This document shows positions 15,432-23,600 of a DNA stretch of 64,000 nucleotides, piece by piece. Position numbers and translations under genes: made by a program. Each line of letters begins with the position of its first letter. The stretch's first letter is position 1. The notes under the pieces were generated by a model. That model was not told where the DNA came from, ran no database searches, and saw only the letters and a list, made by a program, of their open reading frames with translations. The stretch is from Viridibacillus sp050278625 (GTDB lineage: Bacteria; Bacillota; Bacilli; Bacillales_A; Planococcaceae), in NCBI RefSeq assembly GCF_050278625.1, contig NZ_JBNNTI010000018.1:1-64000 (forward strand). Reading direction: 5' to 3'.

Positions 15432-16467
15432 TAAGAAGAGTGAAACTTTACCAAAGATGAAAGATAAGGCAAGCTTTTTGAAAAAGATGAGTGTATTGCT
15501 AGGGGAAGGTTATATATTTCGAGATTCCTTGTCGATGTTATTGCCGCATCATGTTGAAGAACTTTCAGAAGTTGAATCTATGGTAGAAGAAAAATTTCGA
15601 AATGGCTCTAATATGAGCGAAATTCTGCAATTGCTTGGCTTTCAGAAAAGCTATTTAATGACCATTCATGTAGCTGAGCAACAAGGAAGAGTTGTAAGAG
15701 CCCTTGATTCTATAGCAAGTCAAATGATAACGAAAGAAGAAACTCAAAAAAGACTACAAAAGTTATTGGTCTATCCTGCTATTTTGTTTGTCTTTTTAGT
15801 TCTGCTCTTTTTGGGGTTTCGAACCTACTTTTTACCAAATATGACTTCGATGATGCTTTCTAGAGAAGGCGATGCAAGTATATTTAAATTAACACTATCC
15901 TCTTTTTTCTTGCATATTCCAGATGCCTTGATTATCTCAGCCTGTGTAAGTATCTTTCTTGCATTTATAGCATGGAAGAAAATAAGCAAAAAAGAGATTG
16001 GTCATCAAATGATTGTGTATTTGAAAACCCCCATTATTTGTCGATGGTTTCGTCTACAATTGACACGCCAATTTGCTTATGAATTGGGAGGGCTTTTAGA
16101 AAGTGGTCTTTCGATGCAAGAAAGTTTAGTCATATTACAGCAACAAGATTTACAACCATTTATGTCGAGAATAGCAGGTGAAATACGTGAACGTGTTATT
16201 TTTGGTGATTCACTTTCTACAGCAGTAAACCATATGAAGATTTTTCAAAAAGGTTTTAACTCACATATCTTACATGGAGAAGAAGGTGGGAATCTTGGTA
16301 GAGAACTTCAAATCTATAGTGATTTTTTAACGGATAAAACCGAAACGAATATGACTAGAGTGCTGGCTATTATTCAACCATTACTTTTCTGTATTATCGC
16401 TGTTTGTATACTTGGAGCTTATTTAGCAATTTTATTACCAATGTACGAAATGATGGAGATGGTTTAA
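15400..16467 (+). CDS. comGB: competence type IV pilus membrane platform protein ComGB
   Basis: Polytopic GspF/PilC-type protein that anchors the ComGA ATPase and drives pseudopilin polymerisation. The 355 residues hold two T2SSF repeats (about 25-145 and 215-335) each ending in transmembrane helices; the motif ELGGLLESGLSMQESL in the second is typical. GTG at 15400 is supported by AAGGGGTGGG upstream within comGA. Confidence 0.93.
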   Translation: MQLRLNLHWFSKKSETLPKMKDKASFLKKMSVLLGEGYIFRDSLSMLLPHHVEELSEVESMVEEKFRNGSNMSEILQLLGFQKSYLMTIHVAEQQGRVVRALDSIASQMITKEETQKRLQKLLVYPAILFVFLVLLFLGFRTYFLPNMTSMMLSREGDASIFKLTLSSFFLHIPDALIISACVSIFLAFIAWKKISKKEIGHQMIVYLKTPIICRWFRLQLTRQFAYELGGLLESGLSMQESLVILQQQDLQPFMSRIAGEIRERVIFGDSLSTAVNHMKIFQKGFNSHILHGEEGGNLGRELQIYSDFLTDKTETNMTRVLAIIQPLLFCIIAVCILGAYLAILLPMYEMMEMV

Positions 16468-16482
16468 GAGAGGAGAACTAAC

Positions 16483-16794
16483 ATGCAATTGTTAAAACAA
16501 CAGAAGGGATTTACTTTAATTGAAATGCTCATCGTTTTGTTTATCATTACTGTATTGATTTTGATTGCAATACCAAATGTGACAAAGCATTTTAGTACAG
16601 TAGATGATAAAGGATGTAAAGCATATGTCAGTATGGTGCAGGGACAAGTTGAAGCGTATCGTATTGACGAAAAAAAGTACCCAACTTCAATTGAAATGTT
16701 GGAGGGCGCAAAGTATTTAAAGCGAGATTCAAATGCATGTACAGGGAAAAAGATTCAAATTTCGGATGGAGAAGTTACTACAATAAATGATTAA
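16483..16794 (+). CDS. comGC: major competence pseudopilin ComGC
   Basis: Main subunit of the transformation pilus, processed by the prepilin peptidase ComC. It has the type IV prepilin leader QQKGFTLIEMLIVLFIITVL, cleaved between G9 and F10, with Glu at +5. Cysteines near residues 47 and 86 could form the disulfide known in ComGC. 103 residues; GAGGAG upstream. It overlaps comGD by 8 bases. Confidence 0.95.
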   Translation: MQLLKQQKGFTLIEMLIVLFIITVLILIAIPNVTKHFSTVDDKGCKAYVSMVQGQVEAYRIDEKKYPTSIEMLEGAKYLKRDSNACTGKKIQISDGEVTTIND

Positions 16795-17257
16795 CAAAGA
16801 AGCTGGGTTTACTTTCATCGAATTGTTACTAGTGTTAACGGTAACGATGATAATTTGTTCTTTAAGCATTGCATTGGGTAAAGCAAAGTTGGATGAACGA
16901 ATGGTTAATCAGTTTTTATATCAATTAATGCTTGATATTGAACAGGTGCAAAGCGAGTCAATTGGTAGTGGGGTTTTTTCATATCTGGAGTTTATCGAAG
17001 GTGGAAAGAAATATAGGGCGTATACGCTGGTCGGTTCAGAAGGGGGAGAAAATTCGCATCTTATTACAAGACGCATTTATTTTACACGTGAACTACCAGA
17101 GGGAGTTACTTATAGTTACAGTAGTCCTTTACGTCAGATTAAAATTGATCCCCAAGGTACATTCTCGAGTTTTGGCACATTGGTTTTTGTAACACCAACC
17201 GGAATTAAATCACTTATTATTAATATTGTTAAAGGAAGGATGAAAATTGTGGAATGA
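16787..17257 (+). CDS. comGD: competence minor pseudopilin ComGD
   Basis: Minor pilin with leader MINKEAGFTFIELLLVLTVT, cleaved between G7 and F8, followed by a hydrophobic helix and a beta-rich C-terminal domain. 156 residues. It overlaps comGC and comGE, so the genes are translationally coupled. Confidence 0.9.
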   Translation: MINKEAGFTFIELLLVLTVTMIICSLSIALGKAKLDERMVNQFLYQLMLDIEQVQSESIGSGVFSYLEFIEGGKKYRAYTLVGSEGGENSHLITRRIYFTRELPEGVTYSYSSPLRQIKIDPQGTFSSFGTLVFVTPTGIKSLIINIVKGRMKIVE

Positions 17258-17549
17258 TAAAGGGAACGCATTACCAGAAACATTACTAACTTTAGTTATA
17301 ATATTGACGTTATTCGGAACTCTTTTGCCGGCATTGCAAATGATGAAGGCTACTTTGAATAATAAGAAAATGGCGATGCATGCGGCTGAAACGGCATACC
17401 AAGCTACTTTGCGTGTCGATCAGGGTGAGCAACTTCAAGGTAATCGAACTATAGAAAATGTTAACTATCAATGGTATTTCACAAATAATGAAATATGTGT
17501 GTTTTATGATAATTTAAAAGGACAACAGCAAAAATGTATCCAACAATAA
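17247..17549 (+). CDS. comGE: competence minor pseudopilin ComGE
   Basis: A 100-residue minor pilin-like protein with one N-terminal hydrophobic helix (LPETLLTLVIILTLFGTLLP). It lacks a canonical GFTLIE site, as usual for ComGE, though Glu follows Pro at the expected place. TTG start at 17247 with AAAGGAAGGA upstream. Assigned mainly by position and size. Confidence 0.8.
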   Translation: MWNDKGNALPETLLTLVIILTLFGTLLPALQMMKATLNNKKMAMHAAETAYQATLRVDQGEQLQGNRTIENVNYQWYFTNNEICVFYDNLKGQQQKCIQQ

Positions 17550-17992
17550 AACGTCTACTGGAAAATTGCTCTGGTTATACATTAGTGGATGCCCTTCTGC
17601 AACTGATGATCCTTATATTGTTTTCGCAGTTATTTATGCTTTTCTACCCGTGGTATGAGGAGTCATATAGAACTTTCTATCAACGGCAAGAAATTGAGTG
17701 GGAGCTGTTTACGTATGACTTGCAATCGTATTTATTAGATATAAAAACCATTGGTATAGGTTCAAATGCTAACTTATACTTAGGGAAAAATAATCGAAGT
17801 ATCGCTATTAATAGATCTAGCGCTGTCGTGCGCATGCAAAAGGAAAGGCAAGGAAATGAGCCAATGCTAATGAATGTTTATGAAATTCAGTTTTTTATTG
17901 ATGCAAATCGTACAACTTTAACAACTAAAGTTTTGTTTACAAATGGCTTGAGGAAGGAGAAAGACTTTGCTATTACGTATGTTAAAGAGTGA
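17534..17992 (+). CDS. comGF: competence minor pseudopilin ComGF
   Basis: A 152-residue protein with an N-terminal segment NCSGYTLVDALLQLMILILF resembling a prepilin helix and a C-terminal soluble domain ending near FTNGLRKEKDFAITYVKE, characteristic of ComGF. It overlaps comGE by 16 bases and comGG by 26. Confidence 0.87.
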   Translation: MYPTIKRLLENCSGYTLVDALLQLMILILFSQLFMLFYPWYEESYRTFYQRQEIEWELFTYDLQSYLLDIKTIGIGSNANLYLGKNNRSIAINRSSAVVRMQKERQGNEPMLMNVYEIQFFIDANRTTLTTKVLFTNGLRKEKDFAITYVKE

Positions 17993-18164
17993 GAAAGGTA
18001 TGCTCCTTCCGGTAGCGATGATTCTGTTGTTTTTTTGTACGAGCTACCTTTTGGGAACTGTAATGTCTTATGAATCTCATTTTCGAACGTATAATTCATT
18101 GGAATCAGCGTATGTTCGTGCTACTATAAATAAAATACAAGAAATTGAAAATAGCACAGAGTAA
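17967..18164 (+). CDS. comGG: short ComGG-like minor pseudopilin
   Basis: Only 65 residues, against about 120 in B. subtilis ComGG. It keeps a short basic leader (KSEKGMLLP) and one hydrophobic helix (VAMILLFFCTSYLLGTVMSY) followed by about 30 residues. TTG at 17967 with GGAAGGAG upstream. Its place after comGF makes it the ComGG counterpart, but the C-terminal half is missing and no continuation exists in other frames before aroK. Confidence 0.65.
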   Translation: MLLRMLKSEKGMLLPVAMILLFFCTSYLLGTVMSYESHFRTYNSLESAYVRATINKIQEIENSTE

Positions 18165-18192
18165 CAGTCGTCGTTGATGAGAAGGTGAAAAA

Positions 18193-18705
18193 ATGAGAAA
18201 AGTATATTTAGTAGGGTTTATGGGTTGTGGTAAAAGCGCAATTGGTAGACGTTTAAGCTACTATCTGAAAATGCCCTACTATGATATGGACCAAGAAATT
18301 GTAAGAAGAGAGAAAATGACGATTCCTGAAATATTTGAAAAGTACGGAGAAGAGCACTTTCGTCAACTGGAGACAGATTTTTTAAGGAATTTCCGAGATG
18401 AATTTTGCATTATTTCTACTGGTGGTGGTGTAGCCATGAATCCTCAAAATCGTAAAATAATGCGTCAGACAGGACTTGTCCTCTTTTTAGATGCGACATT
18501 TTCAGATATTTGGAAGAGAATCCATAAAGATAAAAACCGTCCAATCGTCCAACGTTCTACAAAACAAGAATTAGAAGATTTATTTTATAAACGCCGAAAA
18601 TTTTATAGAGAAGCAACTCATATCACAATTCGGACAGAAAATCGTTCACTGAAACAAATTGTTGAATATACAGCTTTTCAAATAAAACGACTAAAAGGCG
18701 AATGA
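18193..18705 (+). CDS. aroK: shikimate kinase
   Basis: Phosphorylates shikimate at O3 with ATP in the chorismate pathway. P-loop GFMGCGKSAIGR at residues 8-19; shikimate-binding D-x-D (YYDMDQEI) near 33; Walker-B-like STGGGVAM near 78-85; lid region KDKNRPIVQR near 116. 170 residues, normal size. GAAGGTG precedes the ATG. It follows the comG operon closely, as in B. subtilis; AroQ of the same pathway is encoded at 34.9 kb. Confidence 0.95.
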   Translation: MRKVYLVGFMGCGKSAIGRRLSYYLKMPYYDMDQEIVRREKMTIPEIFEKYGEEHFRQLETDFLRNFRDEFCIISTGGGVAMNPQNRKIMRQTGLVLFLDATFSDIWKRIHKDKNRPIVQRSTKQELEDLFYKRRKFYREATHITIRTENRSLKQIVEYTAFQIKRLKGE

Positions 18706-18854
18706 AATAGAAAGTAACGCCATTTAATGTTCGTCTATAAACTATTTTACGAAAGTTATTGCATGATACCCCTATTCAATGTTAGGATATAGACGAGACG
18801 TATTGTTATAGAACAATGACATGGAAATATAACCAAGATTCCATCTTGGGCGGA

Positions 18855-19020
18855 TGATTGTACGGGGAGAGAACGTCTGGAGACGTCGCCGAAGGAGCAA
18901 ATAACAAAGGTTATGAATCTCTCAGGCAAAAAGACTCGTACGGGACGCAACTCTGGAGAGAGCTGTATTGAATACAGCCACCAAAGAGGACAGCCGTAAT
19001 GGTAAAACTTTCAGGTGCAT
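18855..19020 (+). ncRNA. tandem glycine riboswitch
   Basis: Two consecutive glycine aptamers precede gcvT. The first (about 18858-18945) has CGGGGAGAGAACGTCTGGAG, the core GCCGAAGGAGCAA and CTCTCAGGCAAAAAGACTCG. The second (about 18946-19020) has GGGACGCAACTCTGGAGAG, CAGCCACCAAAGAGGACAG and CTTTCAGGTGCATGGACAGA. Both carry the conserved GCCG/CAGCC-A-GGAGCAA-type cores and CUCAGG/UUCAGG elements. It is followed by a terminator; in gcv leaders glycine binding prevents termination, turning on glycine breakdown. Confidence 0.95.
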
Positions 19021-19063
19021 GGACAGAGAATCCTAATTATAGGATTTCTCTGTCCATTTTTTT
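19021..19063 (+). terminator. riboswitch-controlled terminator before gcvT
   Basis: GGACAGAGAATCCT (19021-19034) pairs with AGGATTTCTCTGTCC (19041-19055) with a one-base bulge, then a T7 run. This is the expression platform of the glycine riboswitch. Confidence 0.9.
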
Positions 19064-19092
19064 ATGTCCTAAACAAATGAGGAGGAAGATTA

Positions 19093-20196
19093 GTGGCTAA
19101 TGAATTAAAAAGAACGCCGTTATTCGAAGAGTATTCGAAGTATGGTGGGAAAACAATTGATTTTGGTGGTTGGGAATTGCCTGTTCAATTTTCTTCTATT
19201 AAAGCCGAGCATGAAGTGGTGCGCACAAAAGCTGGACTATTTGATGTATCTCATATGGGGGAAATCTTCGTTGAAGGTTCAGAAAGTTTAGCATACTTGC
19301 AAAAGCTTGTTACTAATGATGTATCGAAAATTGCCATTAATCAAACGCAGTATACTGCGATGTGCTATGAAAATGGTGGCGTTGTAGATGACTTACTCAT
19401 TTATAAATTAGCAGAAGATCGTTATTTATTAATCGTTAATGCGTCGAATATTGAAAAAGACTTTGAGTGGATGAAGACATTAGTTTCAGGTGATGTAAAG
19501 TTAACAAATGCATCAAATGAATACGGTCAATTAGCATTACAAGGTCCACTTGCAGAAAAAGTATTACAAACATTAACTGAAACACCATTACAAGACATCA
19601 GACCATTCCGTTTAGAACAAAATGTAACGATTGCGGGTTATGACACACTTATTTCACGTACAGGTTACACAGGTGAAGACGGCTTTGAAATTTATGCAGC
19701 ACCTGAAGCAATTATCGCTTTATGGAGAGGGATTTTAACAGCAGGCGAAGCTGACGGCGTTGTACCATGTGGTTTAGGTTCACGTGACACATTACGCTTT
19801 GAATCTTGCTTACCTCTTTACGGTCAAGAATTATCAAAAGATATTTCACCACTTGAAGCAGGTATTAATTTCGTTGTGAAATTAAATAAAGAAGAAGATT
19901 TTGTTGGTAAATCTGCATTACAGGCTCAAAAGGAAAATGGGGTACCACGTAAGAGTATCGGTATCGAAATGATTGATAAAGGTATTCCGCGTCACGGCTA
20001 TCCAGTGTTTAAAGGTGATACTCAAATCGGTGAAGTAACAACTGGTACACAATCACCATTAACGAAACGTAATATCGGTTTAGCGTTAATCGATAGTGAG
20101 TATGCGGATCTTGGGCAAGAGCTTGAGATTGAAATCCGTAACCGTCGCTTAAAAGTGATTACTACGGCAACACCATTTTATAAACGCCAAAAATAA
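19093..20196 (+). CDS. gcvT: aminomethyltransferase, glycine cleavage T protein
   Basis: Transfers the methylene of aminomethyl-GcvH to THF, giving 5,10-methylene-THF and ammonia. 367 residues with the family signatures FDVSHMGEI near 50, the THF-binding middle region, RTGYTGEDGFEIY near 190, and the C-terminal domain ITTATPFYKRQK. GTG start at 19093 after GGAGGAAG. First gene of gcvT-gcvPA-gcvPB under the glycine riboswitch. GcvH is not in the window. Confidence 0.96.
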   Translation: MANELKRTPLFEEYSKYGGKTIDFGGWELPVQFSSIKAEHEVVRTKAGLFDVSHMGEIFVEGSESLAYLQKLVTNDVSKIAINQTQYTAMCYENGGVVDDLLIYKLAEDRYLLIVNASNIEKDFEWMKTLVSGDVKLTNASNEYGQLALQGPLAEKVLQTLTETPLQDIRPFRLEQNVTIAGYDTLISRTGYTGEDGFEIYAAPEAIIALWRGILTAGEADGVVPCGLGSRDTLRFESCLPLYGQELSKDISPLEAGINFVVKLNKEEDFVGKSALQAQKENGVPRKSIGIEMIDKGIPRHGYPVFKGDTQIGEVTTGTQSPLTKRNIGLALIDSEYADLGQELEIEIRNRRLKVITTATPFYKRQK

Positions 20197-20222
20197 TTTT
20201 CATGAAGAGAGGGTTTTTTCGA

Positions 20223-21569
20223 ATGAAGCATCGGTATCTACCTATGACTGAGCAGGATCAAAAAGAAATGCTAAATGTAATTGGCGTTTCTACTGTTAAT
20301 GAATTATTCTCAGACATCCCAGAAAAAGTTCGTTTTAAAGGAAACTACAACATTAAACCTGCAAAATCTGAATCAGCATTGTTAAAAGAGTTAGCTCAAC
20401 TTTCTAAACAAAATGCAAATAGCGATGAATATGCATCGTTCTTAGGTGCTGGAGTTTATGATCACTATAAACCAGTTATTGTTGACCACGTTATTTCACG
20501 TTCAGAGTTCTATACAGCTTATACACCTTACCAACCAGAAATTTCACAAGGTGAATTACAAGCTATTTTCGAATTCCAAACTATGATTGCAGAGCTAACT
20601 GGCATGGACCTAGCAAACTCTTCTATGTATGATGGCGGAACAGCTCTTGCTGAAGCTGGTATGCTTGCAGCGGCACATACTCGCCGCAAAAAGTTATTAG
20701 TTTCTGGTGCAGTTCATCCAATCTCAAATGATGTAGTTAAAACATATGCACTTGGTCAATCAATTGAAGTCGTGAATGTTCCTTTAAAAGATGGTGTCAC
20801 TGATCTAGATGCTTTAAGAGAATTAATCGATGCAGATACAGCTGCTGTGATGGTTCAATATCCTAACTTCTATGGTCAAGTAGAGAACGTACAAGCAATT
20901 GCAGACGTAATCCACGAAGCAAAAGGCTTATGTATCGTATCTTCTAATCCATTAGCACTTGGTATTTTAACACCTCCAGGTAAGATGGGTGCGGATATTA
21001 CTGTTGGGGATGCTCAACCATTTGGTATTCCAGAAAGTTTTGGCGGACCACACTGTGGTTACTTCGCTGTTACAAAAAAACTAATGCGTAAAGTTCCAGG
21101 CCGTTTAATTGGCGAAACTATCGATGATGAAGGTCGTCGCGGTTATGTATTAACATTACAAGCACGCGAGCAACATATCCGTCGTGAAAAAGCAACTTCA
21201 AATATTTGTTCAAATCAAGCGTTAAATGCACTTGCAGCTTCAGTTGCAATGACGGCTCTTGGCAAAAAAGGTGTACAAGAAATCGCTACACAAAATATTT
21301 TGAAAACACACTACGCAAAAGAAGCTTTTGAAAAAGCAGGTTTCACTGTAGCGTATAAAGGAGCACATTTCAACGAAATAGTTGTGAAGTGTAATACATC
21401 TGTTTCTACTATTAATAAAGGGCTTTTTGAAAAAGGCATTATTGGTGGCTTTGATTTAGGTAAAGTAGATGCAGTACTTGAAAATCATGCACTAATCGCT
21501 GTTACTGAACAACGTACAAAAGAAGAAATCGATGCACTTGTGCAAGAAATGGGGGCTCTCCATGCATAA
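20223..21569 (+). CDS. gcvPA: glycine dehydrogenase (decarboxylating) subunit 1
   Basis: N-terminal half of the two-subunit P protein that decarboxylates glycine with PLP. 448 residues, the same as B. subtilis GcvPA. Seen motifs include FLGAGVYDHYKP near 75, TPYQPEISQGELQAIFEFQT, and FGGPHCGYFA near 280. ATG at 20223 is preferred: AGAGAGGG lies 9 bases upstream and the start MKHRYLPMT fits the family; the longer frame from 20202 contains that RBS. It overlaps gcvPB by 8 bases. Confidence 0.96.
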   Translation: MKHRYLPMTEQDQKEMLNVIGVSTVNELFSDIPEKVRFKGNYNIKPAKSESALLKELAQLSKQNANSDEYASFLGAGVYDHYKPVIVDHVISRSEFYTAYTPYQPEISQGELQAIFEFQTMIAELTGMDLANSSMYDGGTALAEAGMLAAAHTRRKKLLVSGAVHPISNDVVKTYALGQSIEVVNVPLKDGVTDLDALRELIDADTAAVMVQYPNFYGQVENVQAIADVIHEAKGLCIVSSNPLALGILTPPGKMGADITVGDAQPFGIPESFGGPHCGYFAVTKKLMRKVPGRLIGETIDDEGRRGYVLTLQAREQHIRREKATSNICSNQALNALAASVAMTALGKKGVQEIATQNILKTHYAKEAFEKAGFTVAYKGAHFNEIVVKCNTSVSTINKGLFEKGIIGGFDLGKVDAVLENHALIAVTEQRTKEEIDALVQEMGALHA

Positions 21570-23034
21570 CGACAATCAACCACTAATTTTTGAACTAACT
21601 ACAGAAGGTCGCGTAGGCTACAGCTTATCAGAACTTGATGTACCAGCAGTAGATTTAGCTGCCATTTTACCAAGCGAATTTATTCGTACAGAAGAAGCGG
21701 AACTTCCTGAAGTATCAGAACTTGATATTATGCGTCATTATACAGCGCTTTCTCGCCGTAACCACGGTGTGGATTCAGGTTTCTATCCACTTGGTTCATG
21801 TACGATGAAATATAATCCGAAAATTAATGAATCAGTTGCACGTTTTGCAGGTTTTGCTAATATTCACCCACTACAAGATGAGTCTACTGTACAAGGTGCA
21901 CTCGAGTTAATGTATGATTTACAAGAGCATCTAATTGAGATTACTGGTATGGATGAAGTAACGCTTCAACCAGCAGCTGGTGCTCATGGTGAATGGACAG
22001 CATTAATGATGATTCGTGCTTTCCATGAAGCAAACGGTGACTTCCAACGTACGAAAGTACTTGTTCCAGACTCAGCTCATGGTACAAATCCAGCATCAGC
22101 AACTGTTGCAGGATTTGATACAGTAACTGTGAAATCTGATGAAAACGGTCTTGTAGATTTAGAAGACTTACGTCGTCTAGTTGGGGACGATACAGCAGCA
22201 CTTATGTTGACTAACCCGAATACATTAGGTCTTTTTGAAGAGCATATTCTAGATATCGCTGAAATCGTCCACTCGGTTGGCGGTAAAGTATATTATGATG
22301 GTGCAAACTTAAATGCAGTAATGTCAAAAGCACGCCCTGGTGACATGGGCTTTGACTGTGTTCACTTAAACTTACACAAAACTTTCACTGGTCCTCACGG
22401 TGGTGGTGGTCCTGGTTCAGGTCCAGTTGGCGTAAAAGCAGACTTGATTCCATACCTTCCAAAACCAGTTTTAGTGAAAACAGAAAAAGGCTATCAATTC
22501 GATTACGATCGTCCACAATCAATTGGTCGCGTAAAGCCATTCTACGGTAACTTTGGTATCAATGTTCGTGCATATACTTATATCCGTTCAATGGGTCCAG
22601 ATGGTCTTAAAGCAGTTACTGAAAATGCAGTAATTAATGCAAACTATATGATGAGAAGATTAGAACCATACTTTGATCTACCTTACAACCGTCATTGTAA
22701 GCATGAATTCGTATTAAGTGGTAGCCGTCAGAAAAAACTTGGCGCTCGTACACTTGATATGGCAAAACGACTGTTAGATTTTGGCTATCATCCACCAACA
22801 ACTTACTTCCCATTAAATGTGGAAGAAGGTTTAATGATTGAACCAACTGAAACAGAATCAAAAGAAACTCTAGACGCTTTCTGTAACGCAATGATTCAAA
22901 TTGCGAAAGAAGTGGAAGAAACACCAGAAGTAGTACAAAATGCACCACATACAACTGTTATTGGCCGTCTTGATGAAACAAGAGCAGCTCGTAATCCAGT
23001 GTTACGATACGAAAGAGAAACAGTAGAAGTATAA
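21562..23034 (+). CDS. gcvPB: glycine dehydrogenase (decarboxylating) subunit 2
   Basis: C-terminal, PLP-carrying half of the P protein. The PLP lysine is K273 in HLNLHKTFTGPHGGGGPGSG. The loop FYPLGSCTMKYNPK and the AAGAHGEWTAL segment are also diagnostic. 490 residues, matching the family. ATG at 21562 follows GGGGG (21551-21555); the longer frame from 21532 lies inside gcvPA. It closes the gcv operon. Confidence 0.96.
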   Translation: MHNDNQPLIFELTTEGRVGYSLSELDVPAVDLAAILPSEFIRTEEAELPEVSELDIMRHYTALSRRNHGVDSGFYPLGSCTMKYNPKINESVARFAGFANIHPLQDESTVQGALELMYDLQEHLIEITGMDEVTLQPAAGAHGEWTALMMIRAFHEANGDFQRTKVLVPDSAHGTNPASATVAGFDTVTVKSDENGLVDLEDLRRLVGDDTAALMLTNPNTLGLFEEHILDIAEIVHSVGGKVYYDGANLNAVMSKARPGDMGFDCVHLNLHKTFTGPHGGGGPGSGPVGVKADLIPYLPKPVLVKTEKGYQFDYDRPQSIGRVKPFYGNFGINVRAYTYIRSMGPDGLKAVTENAVINANYMMRRLEPYFDLPYNRHCKHEFVLSGSRQKKLGARTLDMAKRLLDFGYHPPTTYFPLNVEEGLMIEPTETESKETLDAFCNAMIQIAKEVEETPEVVQNAPHTTVIGRLDETRAARNPVLRYERETVEV

Positions 23035-23049
23035 TATATTCGTATATTG

Positions 23050-23080
23050 AAAACCTCTAGCACTTTGCTAGGGGTTTTCT
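23050..23080 (+). terminator. terminator of the gcv operon
   Basis: AAAACCTCTAGCA (23050-23062) pairs with TGCTAGGGGTTTT (23066-23078) around CTT, then TCT. Confidence 0.85.
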
Positions 23081-23219
23081 CAAATTTGTATATAAATAGC
23101 TTAATGAAAAGATCATGTTAGTTATGGAAAAAATCGCTTGGACATAGACAGATGACTTTAAAATTGCTATGCTAACATAGATGCAGTATGAATCAATGTG
23201 TGAAAAAAGGGGAGTTTTC

Positions 23220-23504
23220 ATGGCTTACTTTAAAAGTATTAATGATACAACTAATGATCAAAATGACTTGCTAAAATCCTTAGAAGAGGATTATAAGGAA
23301 TATACGGTTGATGAATTAATTTCTGAATTGTACATAAAGCAACAAAAAGAACAAAGTACATTAATCTATTTCACTCCAGATGCGCATACAAAAGCGCTGA
23401 TGGAGTACGAAAAGAAAATTATCTATGATTTGTTACATAAACATGGTTTAACGAATCGACAAATTTTGCAAGAAATTAATAAGCAAAAAACGGTTATTGA
23501 TTAA
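23220..23504 (+). CDS. small hypothetical protein
   Basis: A 94-residue soluble, strongly charged and helical protein (MAYFKSINDTTNDQNDLLKS; later YDLLHKHGLTNRQILQEINK). The C-terminal HGLTNRQILQEI has the feel of a turn between helices but is not a clear HTH. ATG at 23220 with AAAAGGGGAG upstream; a longer frame from 23181 is less likely. No family recognised. It converges with the AAA ATPase gene and shares a terminator with it. Confidence 0.65.
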   Translation: MAYFKSINDTTNDQNDLLKSLEEDYKEYTVDELISELYIKQQKEQSTLIYFTPDAHTKALMEYEKKIIYDLLHKHGLTNRQILQEINKQKTVID

Positions 23505-23548
23505 TACTGCAAGCTTGGTAATCAAACCTGTTATTAAACCATATCCGT

Positions 23549-23600
23549 AAAAAACACCCTCCTAGAGATTGATTGGACCTTTCTCTAGGGGGGCGTTTTC
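23549..23600. terminator. bidirectional terminator
   Basis: AAAACACCCTCCTAGAGA pairs (with a bulge) with TCTCTAGGGGGGCGTTTT at 23582-23599. It lies between convergent stops at 23504 and 23601 with A and T runs on either side. Confidence 0.85.

Noticed and set aside
18756..18950. Minus-strand ORF across the gcv leader
   Set aside because: It is antisense to the glycine riboswitch, which explains the conservation and structure fully.
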